Positions 34,242 through 43,273 of a DNA stretch of 64,000 bases are shown piece by piece. The stretch spans positions 1,178,001 to 1,242,000 of the forward strand of contig OW818666.1 in NCBI GenBank assembly GCA_942493035.1, in the 5' to 3' direction. A program made the translations under genes and the position numbers. The notes under the pieces were generated by a model. The model was not told the origin of the DNA, did not search any database, and was given only the letters and a program-made list of their open reading frames with translations. This DNA comes from WRGT01 sp942493035 (GTDB lineage: Bacteria; Spirochaetota; UBA4802; UBA5550). Position 1 is the stretch's first letter. Each line of letters starts with the position of its first letter.

Positions 34242-34718
34242 CTAAAGAAGTCTTTTAATATCTTCTCTTATTTTTTCCGGCTTAACTATCGGAGCATATC
34301 TTTTAACAACATTACCCGACCTGTCTATCAGAAATTTTGTAAAATTCCACTTAACTTTTTTCGATCGGAATACTCCCCGGGCCTCGTCTTTCAGATATGT
34401 AAATATCGGATCAGCAAGTGGGCCATTTACGTCTATTTTTGAAAAAACCGGAAATGTTACTCCAAAGTTTAATTTACAGAATGAAGCAATCTCTTCATCT
34501 GTTCCCGGGTCCTGTTTTAGAAACTGATTGCACGGAAATGCAAGGATCTCAAGACCGGCAGAATTGAGTTCACTGTAAAGATTCTGCAGTTCATCAAATT
34601 GCGGTGTAAATCCGCATTTACTAGCAGTGTTTACAATAAGCATAACCTGTCCTTCATACTGTTTCAAAGTAATTTTTTTTCCGCCCGGTGCAGCTGCTTC
34701 AAGATCGTATAATTTCAT
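34242..34718 (-). CDS. Glutathione-peroxidase family thiol peroxidase
   Basis: A 158-residue peroxidase with a Cys active site rather than selenocysteine: NTASKCGFTPQ (Cys35), FPCNQF (Gln65) and KWNFTKFL (Trp124, Asn125) form the catalytic tetrad. Cys81 (SFCKLNFG) fits the resolving Cys of thioredoxin-dependent GPx forms. It reduces hydroperoxides, probably with thioredoxin, and is located in the cytoplasm. It is the first gene of a two-gene operon with ohrR, whose product would release it on peroxide stress. Confidence 0.9.
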   Translation of the reverse strand: MKLYDLEAAAPGGKKITLKQYEGQVMLIVNTASKCGFTPQFDELQNLYSELNSAGLEILAFPCNQFLKQDPGTDEEIASFCKLNFGVTFPVFSKIDVNGPLADPIFTYLKDEARGVFRSKKVKWNFTKFLIDRSGNVVKRYAPIVKPEKIREDIKRLL

Positions 34719-34736
34719 ATTTATCCTCTAATTTGT

Positions 34737-34778
34737 ATTTTATCAAACTATATTGTGTACAATATAGTTTGATAAAAT
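34737..34778. promoter_or_regulatory. 42-bp perfect palindrome, probable OhrR operator
   Basis: The two 20-bp arms (ATTTTATCAAACTATATTGT and its exact complement) are separated by only GT, directly upstream of the peroxidase gene start. The centre TATATTGTGTACAATATA resembles OhrR/MarR boxes with TACAAT half-sites. The size could hold two repressor dimers. Confidence 0.7.
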
Positions 34779-34874
34779 ATTGTCAAGTAAAAATCTCAGA
34801 GTGACAAGAAATCCTGTATAATAAAAAAACTTGACCGGTGAATAGTGATGCAATAGCTATAAATCCGGAATTAT

Positions 34875-35693
34875 ATGAAAAAAGAAATTATACATTTTGC
34901 ACATGCAAACGGATTCCCCGGAGGGAGCTATAACAGGCTGCTCTCCAGTTTTACTGAAGATTTTGACGTGATTGTCGTAGACCGCCTTGGACATAACGAA
35001 AAATTTCCGGTTAATAATAACTGGTCCAATCTTGCAGATGAGCTTATTCATAATATCGAGGAGAAAGCTGATGCACCTGTGATTGGTGTAGGACACTCTC
35101 TGGGAAGTCTTGTAACTTTTATGGCTGCCCACAAACGGCCTGATCTTTTTAAGTGCATAATAATGCTCGATCCTCCCTTTTTCTGGGGTTATGCCGGAAG
35201 ATTTTTTTATCTGCTGAAAGTAACCGGCCTCGCTGACAGATTTACCCCGGCTAATAAATCAAGCAGGCGCAGAAGTTTCTGGAGAGACATGGATGATGTG
35301 AAAAGTTATTTTTACAGCAGGGAGCTCTTCCGGACATTTGATCAGCAGTCACTTGAATATTATATAAAGCATGGAGTAAAGGAGTGCGAAGGGGGATTTT
35401 CTCTGCGTTATGATGTGCGTAAAGAAGTTGAAATATTTCAGACTATGCCGGATAATATAAGCTCCTACAAAAAAATAAATGAAACTCCGGGATCAATTAT
35501 CTATGGGGAGTCGAGCCATGCTGTACATAAAAGGTCACTTAATAAATTTATAGAGAGGCATGATTTTAACCTCTGTTCATCCCCCGGCGGACACCTGTTC
35601 CCCTTCGAAAAACCTGATGAAGCAGCAGAAATAATAATACAAGAAATAAATCTCCATCTGAATAGAAATCATACCGGTAAATTACAATTCTAA
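34875..35693 (+). CDS. Alpha/beta hydrolase
   Basis: A 272-residue cytoplasmic alpha/beta-fold hydrolase. HAHANGFPGGSY forms the oxyanion loop, VIGVGHSLGSL holds the nucleophile (Ser75), and SPGGHLFPFEKP near the C-terminus supplies the His. The acid residue is less clear. Substrate unknown; esterase or lipase-like activity is likely. ATG at 34875. It is divergent from the ohrR-gpx operon across about 155 bases. Confidence 0.8.
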   Translation: MKKEIIHFAHANGFPGGSYNRLLSSFTEDFDVIVVDRLGHNEKFPVNNNWSNLADELIHNIEEKADAPVIGVGHSLGSLVTFMAAHKRPDLFKCIIMLDPPFFWGYAGRFFYLLKVTGLADRFTPANKSSRRRSFWRDMDDVKSYFYSRELFRTFDQQSLEYYIKHGVKECEGGFSLRYDVRKEVEIFQTMPDNISSYKKINETPGSIIYGESSHAVHKRSLNKFIERHDFNLCSSPGGHLFPFEKPDEAAEIIIQEINLHLNRNHTGKLQF

Positions 35694-35734
35694 ACTATAC
35701 AGGCTGTTTTTTTGATAAATTAAATAAAGCGAGT

Positions 35735-35823
35735 GTAACTGCTCAAAAACCGGTGGTGAAACTGCTCAACGCCGAGTCCGAGAAGCGGCGTAGATAAAAT
35801 AACCCCGGTTTTTGAGCAGTTAC
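35735..35823 (+). repeat. Family B palindromic MITE-like element, copy 2, perfect 19-bp ends
   Basis: An 89-bp element with perfect 19-bp terminal inverted repeats (GTAACTGCTCAAAAACCGG / its complement). It has an internal GCCG...CGGC hairpin. The immediate flanks AGCGAGT and AGCGTGT agree at 6 of 7 positions, a possible target duplication. This is the best-preserved copy of the family. It lies between the hydrolase gene and the HD protein gene. Confidence 0.75.
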
Positions 35824-35919
35824 AGCGTGTGTGCAATTTTTTAAAAAAAAGTGCTTGAAATTGCCTGTTTACAGAGTATTGTGAATGGCTTGTGTTTGTT
35901 AAAACATTTGGAGATTCAA

Positions 35920-36840
35920 ATGATAAATCCGGGAAGAAATCAGCTTGCTCTTATTCTAAACTGCGAAAAATCTGATGCCGTAATAAACGAAGTCCAGACT
36001 ATTTTTTTCCACAGTTATAGGCTGGAATCTTTTGAAAAAATTGAAAATACTTTTAATCATATCTGTTCGCTTTTCAACGGGACACTCAAAGGATACAGAG
36101 CATGTAATACAGAGTATCATGATCTGAAACATACTCTGGATACTTTTCTCGCAACTGCCAGGCTTATCGACGGTAAAAATATCTCATCAGATTTATATGG
36201 TGAATCAAAGGCAGTAAATCTGCTTCTCGCAGCGCTGCTCCACGACACAGGTTATATTCAGGAGGAGACTGATACCATTGGAACAGGTGCTAAATATACT
36301 GCAATTCATGTAAAACGGAGTATCGAATTTACTGAAAAAAATGCAGAACTGCTGCAGCTCTCATCAACTGAGATTGAAGAAATTTGTTCATTTATTGCAT
36401 ATACCGGGCTTAAATCTGATTATCTGCCAGCTCTTAAAGATGAGGATCGGGCAGGAGGAGATATTCTTGGTACGGCGGATCTTATAGCACAGATGTCAGA
36501 TCGGGCTTATCTGGAAAAGCTTCTTTTTCTTTATTATGAGTTTAGTGAAGCCGGTCTGGAGGGGTTTGATAGTACATTTGATATTTTAAGAAAAACTCTG
36601 GCGTTTTATGAATCAATTATGGATCGTCTGGAGAATACACTTTCAAAAAGCTATAATTTTGCAGAAGATCATTTCAAAGAAAGATTCGGCATTAATGAAA
36701 ATCTCTACATGACGGCAATAGAGAAGCAGATTGATTATCTGAGGACAATTATTAATGATGAAAGTACTAATTTCAGAAATAAACTAAAAAGACTGAATGT
36801 TGAACAGATTGATGAACGCTACAAAATTCACCACCATTGA
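35920..36840 (+). CDS. HD-domain phosphohydrolase of unknown substrate
   Basis: A 306-residue cytoplasmic protein. The HD pattern is seen as EYHDLKHTLDTFLATARL, LLAALLHDTGY, HVKRSIEFTEK and a late LGTADLIAQMSDR. The family includes nucleotide phosphodiesterases. The first 50 residues and the helical C-terminus match nothing I know. ATG at 35920 is chosen because TTGGAG lies upstream; the frame opens earlier at 35851 without a ribosome site. Monocistronic, or possibly read together with the following thioesterase gene 86 bases away. Confidence 0.75.
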   Translation: MINPGRNQLALILNCEKSDAVINEVQTIFFHSYRLESFEKIENTFNHICSLFNGTLKGYRACNTEYHDLKHTLDTFLATARLIDGKNISSDLYGESKAVNLLLAALLHDTGYIQEETDTIGTGAKYTAIHVKRSIEFTEKNAELLQLSSTEIEEICSFIAYTGLKSDYLPALKDEDRAGGDILGTADLIAQMSDRAYLEKLLFLYYEFSEAGLEGFDSTFDILRKTLAFYESIMDRLENTLSKSYNFAEDHFKERFGINENLYMTAIEKQIDYLRTIINDESTNFRNKLKRLNVEQIDERYKIHHH

Positions 36841-36926
36841 ATAATCGAATTAAAAAAATCTCTTGCCAGATTATTTGAAACTTTCCTATTCTTCATCATG
36901 TATATTTTACGATGAAGGATAACCTT

Positions 36927-37445
36927 ATGGAAAACAATAGTGTACAGTGCAGAAAAGAGTACTCTGTCGAACTCTCTGAAAAAGTTGTAAAACTGATGAA
37001 ACTTTTTCTCGGAAAAAGTCTTGGCGCTTTTCCGGTTCAGTGCGTTACAAAATGGATGGAGGGCACACTTCTGGAAGTTGAAAGAGGTGTTATTGCAATG
37101 TCGATTAAAGTTCGGCCTGAAATGACTAATCCGGCTGGTTATCTGCACGGGGGAACTCAGGGAGCAATGCTTGATGATGCCATGGGGACTGCATGTGCTA
37201 CACTCGGTTACGAAACAGCTTTTCTCTCCACTAATCTCAATATTGATTATCTTGGTACTGCAAAAGCCGGTGATGTTGTTACGGTAAGAGCATATGTGTA
37301 CCGCGAAGGTAACTCCCTCATGCATGCAGTTGGTGAAATTAAAAAAGATGGTGTTGTAATAGCAAAGGGACAGTCAAATGTCTTCATCTCAAATCAGCCG
37401 GCAGATTATGTTAATTTTATAAAAAGTTTCAGTGTTAATTCCTGA
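36927..37445 (+). CDS. Hotdog-fold thioesterase (PaaI type)
   Basis: A 172-residue PaaI/YbgC-like thioesterase. The HGG motif with the catalytic Asp follows the family: GYLHGGTQGAMLDDAMGTAC, then TNLNIDYLGTAKAGDVVTVRAYV. Such enzymes hydrolyse acyl-CoA thioesters. ATG at 36927 has AAGGAT before it. The final residues VNS and the TGA stop are encoded by the left end of a family A element that begins at 37430, so the insertion changed the C-terminus. Confidence 0.88.
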   Translation: MENNSVQCRKEYSVELSEKVVKLMKLFLGKSLGAFPVQCVTKWMEGTLLEVERGVIAMSIKVRPEMTNPAGYLHGGTQGAMLDDAMGTACATLGYETAFLSTNLNIDYLGTAKAGDVVTVRAYVYREGNSLMHAVGEIKKDGVVIAKGQSNVFISNQPADYVNFIKSFSVNS

Positions 37446-37548
37446 ATATAATTTTTAGTATAAAAAACAAAAATTGGATATCCCCGCCGTCTTCTGCGGC
37501 GGGGATAATAGAGTTTTTTACTTTAGAGAAGTTAATAAATAAATACTG
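37430..37548 (+). repeat. Family A palindromic MITE-like element, copy 5, overlapping a gene end
   Basis: A full-length copy with left end CAGTGTTAATTCCTG, core hairpin with one change, and right end AATAAATACTG. It is flanked by direct repeats AAAAGTTT (8 bp exact). Its first bases provide the stop codon of the thioesterase gene, and the facing kinase gene ends 7 bases after its other edge. Confidence 0.85.
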
Positions 37549-37555
37549 AAAAGTT

Positions 37556-40222
37556 TTAATCTTTGAATATAGCTTTGATTTTTTTTGAAAGCTGAATTAT
37601 TGAATAAGGTTTTTCGATAAAATCAGAAGCTCCGGCGTTTTTAACACTTTCAATAAGTTCGTTTGAATACAATCCGGAAGTCATCAAAACCGGAAGCGCA
37701 GGATTGATCAGCTTAAGCTCCAGCAGAGTTTCGTAGCCCGATTTTTCAGGCATTATCATATCGAGAAGAACAGCATTGATTTCAGCTTTATGATCCAGAT
37801 AATATGAAATTCCAATCAGCCCGTTTTCTGCAGTTACGACATTATATCCGCACTCTTCAAGCATTGCTTTTGTATAGTTCCGGATTATTTCGTCATCATC
37901 AACCACTAAAATTTTTCCCTCTCCGGAACAGACTTCCCTGATAACAACAGGTTCAGATATGTATTTATCAGATTTTGCAACCGGGATATATATTGAAAAA
38001 ATTGTTCCTATGCCGACTTCAGAATAAACATCGATGAAACCCCTGTGTGATTTAATGACTGAATAAACCACTGAAAGTCCGAGTCCGGTTCCTTTAACCG
38101 ATGTTCTGGTTTTGGTAGTGAAAAACGGATCATAGATTTTTGAAATTGTGTTGCTGTCCATGCCTATTCCGTTATCTTTTACGTAAATTCTCCAGTATTC
38201 CCCCTCTTCTGATTCAGGATGAGAATCCAGAAAAAATCTGTCAGCGAAAATTTTTGTAAGTCCAATTTCCAGTTGACCGCCCCGGGGTTCATTATCTTTT
38301 CGCATGATTGTCATCGAGTGGGATGAGTTTATACAAAGATTTAGAAGTGACTGCTGAATCTGAGGTTCGTTAATCATTGCAATAGCCGGAGTTATATACT
38401 CGTTTATTGCAAATGAAATTGATCTGTCAAATGACTTTATACATATGTTTGAAACATAACGTATTATTTCATTCAAGTCCAACTGATGAAGTTCGAAATC
38501 TATCTCTTTACGTGAAAGGCTCAGCAGCTGAGATACAATGCCGGCACCGCTTTCGCAGCTGTTTTCGACCAGAGCGAGATCTTTATCTAGTTCAACCGGT
38601 TTATCGATTTTACCTTTTGCTATACGGTATCTTATAAGTGAAATTGTTCCGATAATTCCGCCGAGAATATTGTTGAAATCATGAGCGATACCGCTGGCAA
38701 GAAGACCTATACTCTCAAGTTTCTGGCTCTGTCTTATCTGTTCATCTTTTTTTTCAAGTTCAGAAATATCATCAATCCGGAGAACTATTGTTTTTTTCAG
38801 TTCAGATTTAAGAAGAAAAATAAAAATGTTAAAAAATTTCCCTTCATATCCTGGAATGCTTACGCGGTATAGAGAGAGAGGTTTTTCTGATTTAATAACT
38901 TTTTCAATTGTCGTTAAATATTCAGATAGTTCAGGTTTAACATCTTTCAGATATTTATTTTTAGCTTCTTCAATACCTAATCCTGTGAGTTTTTCAGCCA
39001 TTCTATTCCATTCGATAATTCTCCCTTCAAGGTCGAGCTGGATAATAATTGAAGGCATGAATTCAATTATTCCCTTGATAGAAGAAATATTTTCTTTAAT
39101 CTGGAGCCTGAGATTATTAAAATCTTTCGATAGTCGTCCCAGTTCATCATCCCGTTTAAGGATAAATCCTCTGTTAAATTGACCGTTTGCAATACATGTT
39201 CCGAAATCAGTTAATTGAGTGATCGGTATGATAAATCTGCGGTTTATGTAATAATACAGTATTGAACTCAGAAGAAGAATGATAATTGATACTAAAATCA
39301 TTATGTTTCTAAAATAACTGGAACTTATTTTTACTTCATCAGCATTTACGACAGCTATAATTTTCCATTGGGGGAAAGGTGAGTTGTAGAATTTACCGAA
39401 TTTATTTATACCCTCAAAATTATATTTAAGCAGTTTTCCGGTTTTTTTATCGAAATCAAGAAACTCTTTTATTCCGAGTTCTCTTATATTTTTTAAATTC
39501 AGGTCCGGCTTTTTCGGATGGGCTATTATTCTTCCATCGCTTTCAATAAGAACAAGATAACCTGTTTTTCCTATATGTATAGTATCAATAATGTTTGTTA
39601 ATCGTTCTAATGAAATGTCAATACCCGCGACATGGGAGAGATCGCCATTTTTATCATAAAAAGATTTTACTACAGCAGTAACAAAATCACCAGTTACAGA
39701 TAAGTAGGATTTGGCAATGGATGCTTTTCCCAGATGTGATACACCTTCTGAATACCATGGCCGGATTCTTGGATCATAACCTGATATTAAATTATATTCA
39801 CCGCTTGAAACGAAACCTCCGGATTCAGTTCCGATATATAGTTCAATATAATCGGGATGAGTTTTTTCAATATATTTTAACTGGTTAAAGATGGTCTGCT
39901 CTATGGGACTTCGTTTAATTTTTTTAAGATTATTAACACCGGTTTTGTTCATGTAAGTGTTAATATTTATGCTGTTGATATATTTCATATCCGGTATAGC
40001 GCACATCAATTCTATGTTCATTTTAATGTTGTCGATGAAAATACCTATTGTATCGTTTATCTGTGATAGTTCAGCATCCATCTTTGTCACATAATCCTGC
40101 TCTGCACGTGAAGTTAAAAATGTACTCACAATGAAAGACGTGAATAACAGGGGAATAATAACTATCAGCAGTGATGCTAAAAGAATTTTGTTTCTTATAT
40201 TTTTAACATTAAACAGTGAAAT
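37556..40222 (-). CDS. Membrane hybrid sensor kinase: dCache, HAMP, PAS, HisKA, HATPase, receiver
   Basis: Residues from the GTG at 40129 give 857 amino acids, starting in the middle of a membrane helix. The open frame continues upstream for 31 codons, adding a positively charged start and complete helix (KNIRNKILLASLLIVIIPLLF). No ATG/GTG/TTG lies in that part; ATT at 40222 or CTG at 40216, behind GAGGTGG, are the likely rare starts. Domains: periplasmic dCache (GGFVSSGEYN, GYDPRIRPWYS), second helix near 285, HAMP, PAS, HisKA (GIAHDFNNILGG, phospho-His), HATPase (GTGLGLSVVYSV) and a receiver (LLDMIMPEKSG). It senses an external ligand. Confidence 0.85.
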   Translation of the reverse strand: MSLFNVKNIRNKILLASLLIVIIPLLFTSFIVSTFLTSRAEQDYVTKMDAELSQINDTIGIFIDNIKMNIELMCAIPDMKYINSININTYMNKTGVNNLKKIKRSPIEQTIFNQLKYIEKTHPDYIELYIGTESGGFVSSGEYNLISGYDPRIRPWYSEGVSHLGKASIAKSYLSVTGDFVTAVVKSFYDKNGDLSHVAGIDISLERLTNIIDTIHIGKTGYLVLIESDGRIIAHPKKPDLNLKNIRELGIKEFLDFDKKTGKLLKYNFEGINKFGKFYNSPFPQWKIIAVVNADEVKISSSYFRNIMILVSIIILLLSSILYYYINRRFIIPITQLTDFGTCIANGQFNRGFILKRDDELGRLSKDFNNLRLQIKENISSIKGIIEFMPSIIIQLDLEGRIIEWNRMAEKLTGLGIEEAKNKYLKDVKPELSEYLTTIEKVIKSEKPLSLYRVSIPGYEGKFFNIFIFLLKSELKKTIVLRIDDISELEKKDEQIRQSQKLESIGLLASGIAHDFNNILGGIIGTISLIRYRIAKGKIDKPVELDKDLALVENSCESGAGIVSQLLSLSRKEIDFELHQLDLNEIIRYVSNICIKSFDRSISFAINEYITPAIAMINEPQIQQSLLNLCINSSHSMTIMRKDNEPRGGQLEIGLTKIFADRFFLDSHPESEEGEYWRIYVKDNGIGMDSNTISKIYDPFFTTKTRTSVKGTGLGLSVVYSVIKSHRGFIDVYSEVGIGTIFSIYIPVAKSDKYISEPVVIREVCSGEGKILVVDDDEIIRNYTKAMLEECGYNVVTAENGLIGISYYLDHKAEINAVLLDMIMPEKSGYETLLELKLINPALPVLMTSGLYSNELIESVKNAGASDFIEKPYSIIQLSKKIKAIFKD

Positions 40223-40402
40223 AATTCCACCTCGATTGTATCATAATTTCTATATTAATAATATAAAATAATTAATGATGGAAGTCAATATATGACTTGG
40301 GATATAATTTTTTTAATCATTGCTGATGAACAAATAATAATTAATAATTCATATACAGCTTTTTATAAGAGTTTTAATGCATCTGGCTTTGTAAAAATAG
40401 TG

Positions 40403-40486
40403 CAATTGCTGATAAGCAGGTGCCATTCTCTCACAGCCACGCATTTGGCACACTGGAGAGCAATTTCACCACAAGTTTATGAGTAG
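40403..40486. repeat. Family B element, copy 3, degraded
   Basis: An 84-base copy with right end CACCACAAGTTTATGAGTAG and a decayed left end CAATTGCTGATAAGCAGGTG; the interior has a TGCC/GGCA hairpin. It lies in the 396-base region upstream of the hybrid kinase and the coiled-coil gene, which otherwise shows no gene or recognisable site. Confidence 0.5.
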
Positions 40487-40618
40487 AGTGATTATACTGA
40501 TTAATTAAAGGTTTCAATTAATCAGTATATATTTAATTCTGACTCATATTTACGTTACCGCTGTTTTTCATGAAACATTTCTGTTCAATGACTATTCTAA
40601 AAATTAAGTTCTGATTTA

Positions 40619-41092
40619 ATGGATGTGAATTATATGGAGAATGTAAATTATGATAAAATATATGATATTGAGAAAAAGGTTGCGGAACTAAAATTTCTCG
40701 AAAGGGATTTAATTAAAGAGAGAGAGATTGTGCGTTTAAGATCTCTTGATAAAGCCGAAAAATCGGAAGTTGTTGAGAGTGCTATAAAAAATTTTTTTTC
40801 ATCATCAATTAAAGCTGAGAGGAAAGAATTAAAAATAAATTCTTTTCCGTCAAAATTCAGCGGAAGAGATGATGATGAATATATTTCTGAGGTGAGAGTT
40901 GAGATAAGATTTAAACCGGTTGATTATAATTCAGATTACAATGAACTTGCATTGCTTGTTTATCTTAATAATGGATTTCAAATTGATGAAGTTATGGAAA
41001 TCGAGAATCGGTTAATGGATAAACTGATTGAAATCAGAAAAAATGTTGAAGAATTAAAAGAATCAAAAAAGTCATTAAAATATAATATTTGA
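40619..41092 (+). CDS. Coiled-coil protein of unknown function
   Basis: A 157-residue hydrophilic protein I do not recognise. Residues about 15-50 form a charged coiled coil; the middle (EYISEVRVEIRFKPVDYNS, ELALLVYLNNG) looks like a small beta unit; another coiled coil closes (ENRLMDKLIEIRKNVEELKESK). Its stop lies just 8 bases before the methyltransferase ATG, with AAGGT in between, so both are probably one operon. No clear ribosome site precedes ATG 40619. Confidence 0.6.
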   Translation: MDVNYMENVNYDKIYDIEKKVAELKFLERDLIKEREIVRLRSLDKAEKSEVVESAIKNFFSSSIKAERKELKINSFPSKFSGRDDDEYISEVRVEIRFKPVDYNSDYNELALLVYLNNGFQIDEVMEIENRLMDKLIEIRKNVEELKESKKSLKYNI

Positions 41093-41100
41093 AGGTAAAC

Positions 41101-42234
41101 ATGTCATATTTAAATTTAGTCGCAACTTCAGCTTTCGGTCTGGAGTCAATTGTTGTACATGAGTTAAAAAAAATTGGTGTAGAAAAAACTGAAGTTGAAA
41201 ATGGGCGTATAAGTTTTCAGGGGGATTACTCCACTGTTGTAAAATCAAACTTGTGGCTTCGTTGCGCAGATAGGGTTCTTATTAAACTCGGGACATTTAA
41301 AGCTTATGATTTTGAACAGCTTTTCCAGGGGGCTCTTGCCATTGAGTGGGAAAATTTTATTCCGGTTAATGGTAAAATGCATGTAATCGGGAAGGCTGTT
41401 AATTCCAAACTTCATAGCGTTCCCGATTGTCAGGCTATCGTAAAAAAAGCAATTGTTGAGTCTATGAAGAGAAAACATAAACAGGAGTGGTTTGACGAAT
41501 CGGGTCCGACTTACAGGATAGAAATATCTATGTTGAAGGATGTGGCTACTCTCACACTAGATACATCAGGTGACGGATTGCATAAACGGGGCTACAGAGA
41601 AGCACAGGGTGAAGCGCCTCTAAAGGAGACACTGGCGGCTGGTCTGGTGGATCTCAGCAGATGGAAACCGGACAGAGTTTTTGCCGATCCTATGTGCGGT
41701 TCCGGAACAATTGCTATCGAAGCTGCGATGAAGGGGAAGAATATAGCTCCGGGACTGATTCGAAGTTTCTCATCCGAGGAGTGGCCTGAAATTTCCGCCT
41801 CCCTCTGGAAGACTCACCGTGAAGAGGCGGAAGATCTCATCAGTAAAAATCCTATGGAAATTTTTGCATCAGATATTGATAAAAGAGTATTCGATGCAGC
41901 TGTAAATAATGCGAAAAAAGCCAGAGTAGGGGATAGTATAGTATTTCAGAAAAAACCTCTCAGTGAATTCAGCAGCAGTAAAAAATACGGATGCCTTGTA
42001 TGTAATCCTCCATACGGCGAGCGGATGCAGAGCGAAAGAGAAGTCCATGAATTATACAGCGAGATGGGGAGAGTGTTTTCAAAACTTGATTCATGGTCAT
42101 TGTTCATTATGACTTCTAATGAAAATTTCGAAAAATCATTTGGAAGACGATCGGATAAAAACAGAAAACTATATAACGGCAAGATAAAAACTCATCTATA
42201 TCAGTATCTTGGAGAGCTCCCTCCCCGAAAATAG
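41101..42234 (+). CDS. THUMP-domain class I 23S rRNA/RNA methyltransferase (RlmL N-terminal type)
   Basis: A 377-residue methyltransferase of the UPF0020/RlmL family. The N-terminal ferredoxin-like and THUMP part (about 1-165, YLNLVATSAFGLESIVVHEL, VPDCQAIVKKAIV) binds RNA. The Rossmann part has the SAM motif FADPMCGSGTIAIEAA and the catalytic CNPPYGERM (NPPY), which methylates guanine N2. ATG at 41101 follows AAGGT. The frame starts earlier with TTG overlapping the preceding gene; I do not use it. The modified position in rRNA cannot be told. Confidence 0.9.
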   Translation: MSYLNLVATSAFGLESIVVHELKKIGVEKTEVENGRISFQGDYSTVVKSNLWLRCADRVLIKLGTFKAYDFEQLFQGALAIEWENFIPVNGKMHVIGKAVNSKLHSVPDCQAIVKKAIVESMKRKHKQEWFDESGPTYRIEISMLKDVATLTLDTSGDGLHKRGYREAQGEAPLKETLAAGLVDLSRWKPDRVFADPMCGSGTIAIEAAMKGKNIAPGLIRSFSSEEWPEISASLWKTHREEAEDLISKNPMEIFASDIDKRVFDAAVNNAKKARVGDSIVFQKKPLSEFSSSKKYGCLVCNPPYGERMQSEREVHELYSEMGRVFSKLDSWSLFIMTSNENFEKSFGRRSDKNRKLYNGKIKTHLYQYLGELPPRK

Positions 42235-42291
42235 TTTCAGCCGCGGGAGGGTTATTGCTGTAATTGTGCATTGTATCATGCAGTTAAACAT

Positions 42292-42328
42292 CTGTCAGGT
42301 CAGTGGATTTAAGCCATTGTCCTGACAG
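42292..42328 (+). terminator. Hairpin after the methyltransferase gene
   Basis: CTGTCAGG / CCTGACAG arms with partial TCAGTGG/CCATTGT pairing within form a stem-loop 58 bases after the stop. It lacks a T run, so it could be a processing or stability site rather than a true terminator. Confidence 0.35.
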
Positions 42329-42438
42329 AGCCAATTTGAGTAATTGATAATAAACGGTGGTATTCTATCACCTCCGTGTTTTTGGCGCGTCGGTGTTCAA
42401 TATAATATCAATTTATCAATTTGATCAGTAAATTTTTT

Positions 42439-42557
42439 CAGTATTTATTCCTTAACGTTTCTTAAGTAAAAAAAACTCTAGTATCCCCGCCGCCGAAGGC
42501 GGCGGGGATACATATTTTTTTCTTTTACTCAAAAATTATATGTATGAATAATTACTG
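42439..42557 (-). repeat. Family A palindromic MITE-like element, copy 6, reverse orientation
   Basis: A full-length inverted copy: CAGTATTTATTCCTTAACG at the low end, a perfect core hairpin, GAATAATTACTG at the high end. Flanks AAATTTTTT and AAACTTTTA match at 7 of 9. It lies between the methyltransferase gene and the end of the SGNH hydrolase gene. Confidence 0.85.
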
Positions 42558-42574
42558 AAACTTTTATAATTGTT

Positions 42575-43267
42575 TTATCTGGATTTCTTAAAGTAATTCT
42601 CAACTGCTTTGAAGTAGAGTTTGTGTCCTTCGCTGTCTACATGGAGTTCATCAAGACAGATTCTGTTGACATCAACTTCCGGTTTAACTGGCTCAATTAG
42701 AGTTATGTTTTCAAACTCTCTTGCAGCTTCATCATAGATGCCGTTATACAAATCGATATTCTGTTTTACAAAGGGGCTCTTGGTCAGGAACAGATCTGTT
42801 GGTCTTAAAATTTTTATAATTACAAACTTAACATTGAGTTTTCTGCATCTTTCAGCAAAATTATAGATGTTGCTCCTGAACTGTTCCGGAGATACATCTG
42901 TAAATTCGGGATTTCTCCCTCTTTTTTCTTTTATTGCTTTAACATAATCAGCTCTTATTTTTGCAGGCAGATATTTATTTATAAATTTCTGCTCGAATCC
43001 GTTCTTTTTAAAAAGTCTTGGCGCACATTCGGCAAGTCCCTGCTGAAGTATTATTCTGTCAGGTGTATAAAGTTCCAGCAGATCAAATCCTCCGCCCCCC
43101 TCCTGGACCAGACGCATTGATGTGGAACCTCGTGCAGGTCTGTCTATCACATCAAAATCTCTGAACCTGTTTTTAAAAAGATAAATCCATGTCTCTTCAT
43201 ATTTTACACTCTGCCTCGGCATTGAAACAGAATCAGTTATAATCATAATACGTTCTTTTTTGCTCAT
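42575..43267 (-). CDS. SGNH/GDSL-like hydrolase
   Basis: A 230-residue protein of the SGNH hydrolase fold. Block I is MIITDSVSMPR with Ser13 as nucleophile, a Gly region follows (RPARGST), QQGLAECAPR fits block III, and DELH near residue 210 gives the Asp-x-x-His pair. There is no signal peptide, so it would be an intracellular esterase or lipase-type enzyme; the substrate is unknown. It is the last gene of an operon with a cyclic-nucleotide-binding protein and an ion channel. Confidence 0.75.
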   Translation of the reverse strand: MSKKERIMIITDSVSMPRQSVKYEETWIYLFKNRFRDFDVIDRPARGSTSMRLVQEGGGGFDLLELYTPDRIILQQGLAECAPRLFKKNGFEQKFINKYLPAKIRADYVKAIKEKRGRNPEFTDVSPEQFRSNIYNFAERCRKLNVKFVIIKILRPTDLFLTKSPFVKQNIDLYNGIYDEAAREFENITLIEPVKPEVDVNRICLDELHVDSEGHKLYFKAVENYFKKSR

Positions 43268-43273
43268 TAAAAT

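Noticed and set aside
34242..34718. Glutathione peroxidase as a second selenoprotein
   Set aside because: The active-site codon encodes Cys35, not TGA, so it is the Cys form.
40292..40486. Open frame of 64 codons
   Set aside because: It runs through a decayed family B repeat and has no ribosome site.
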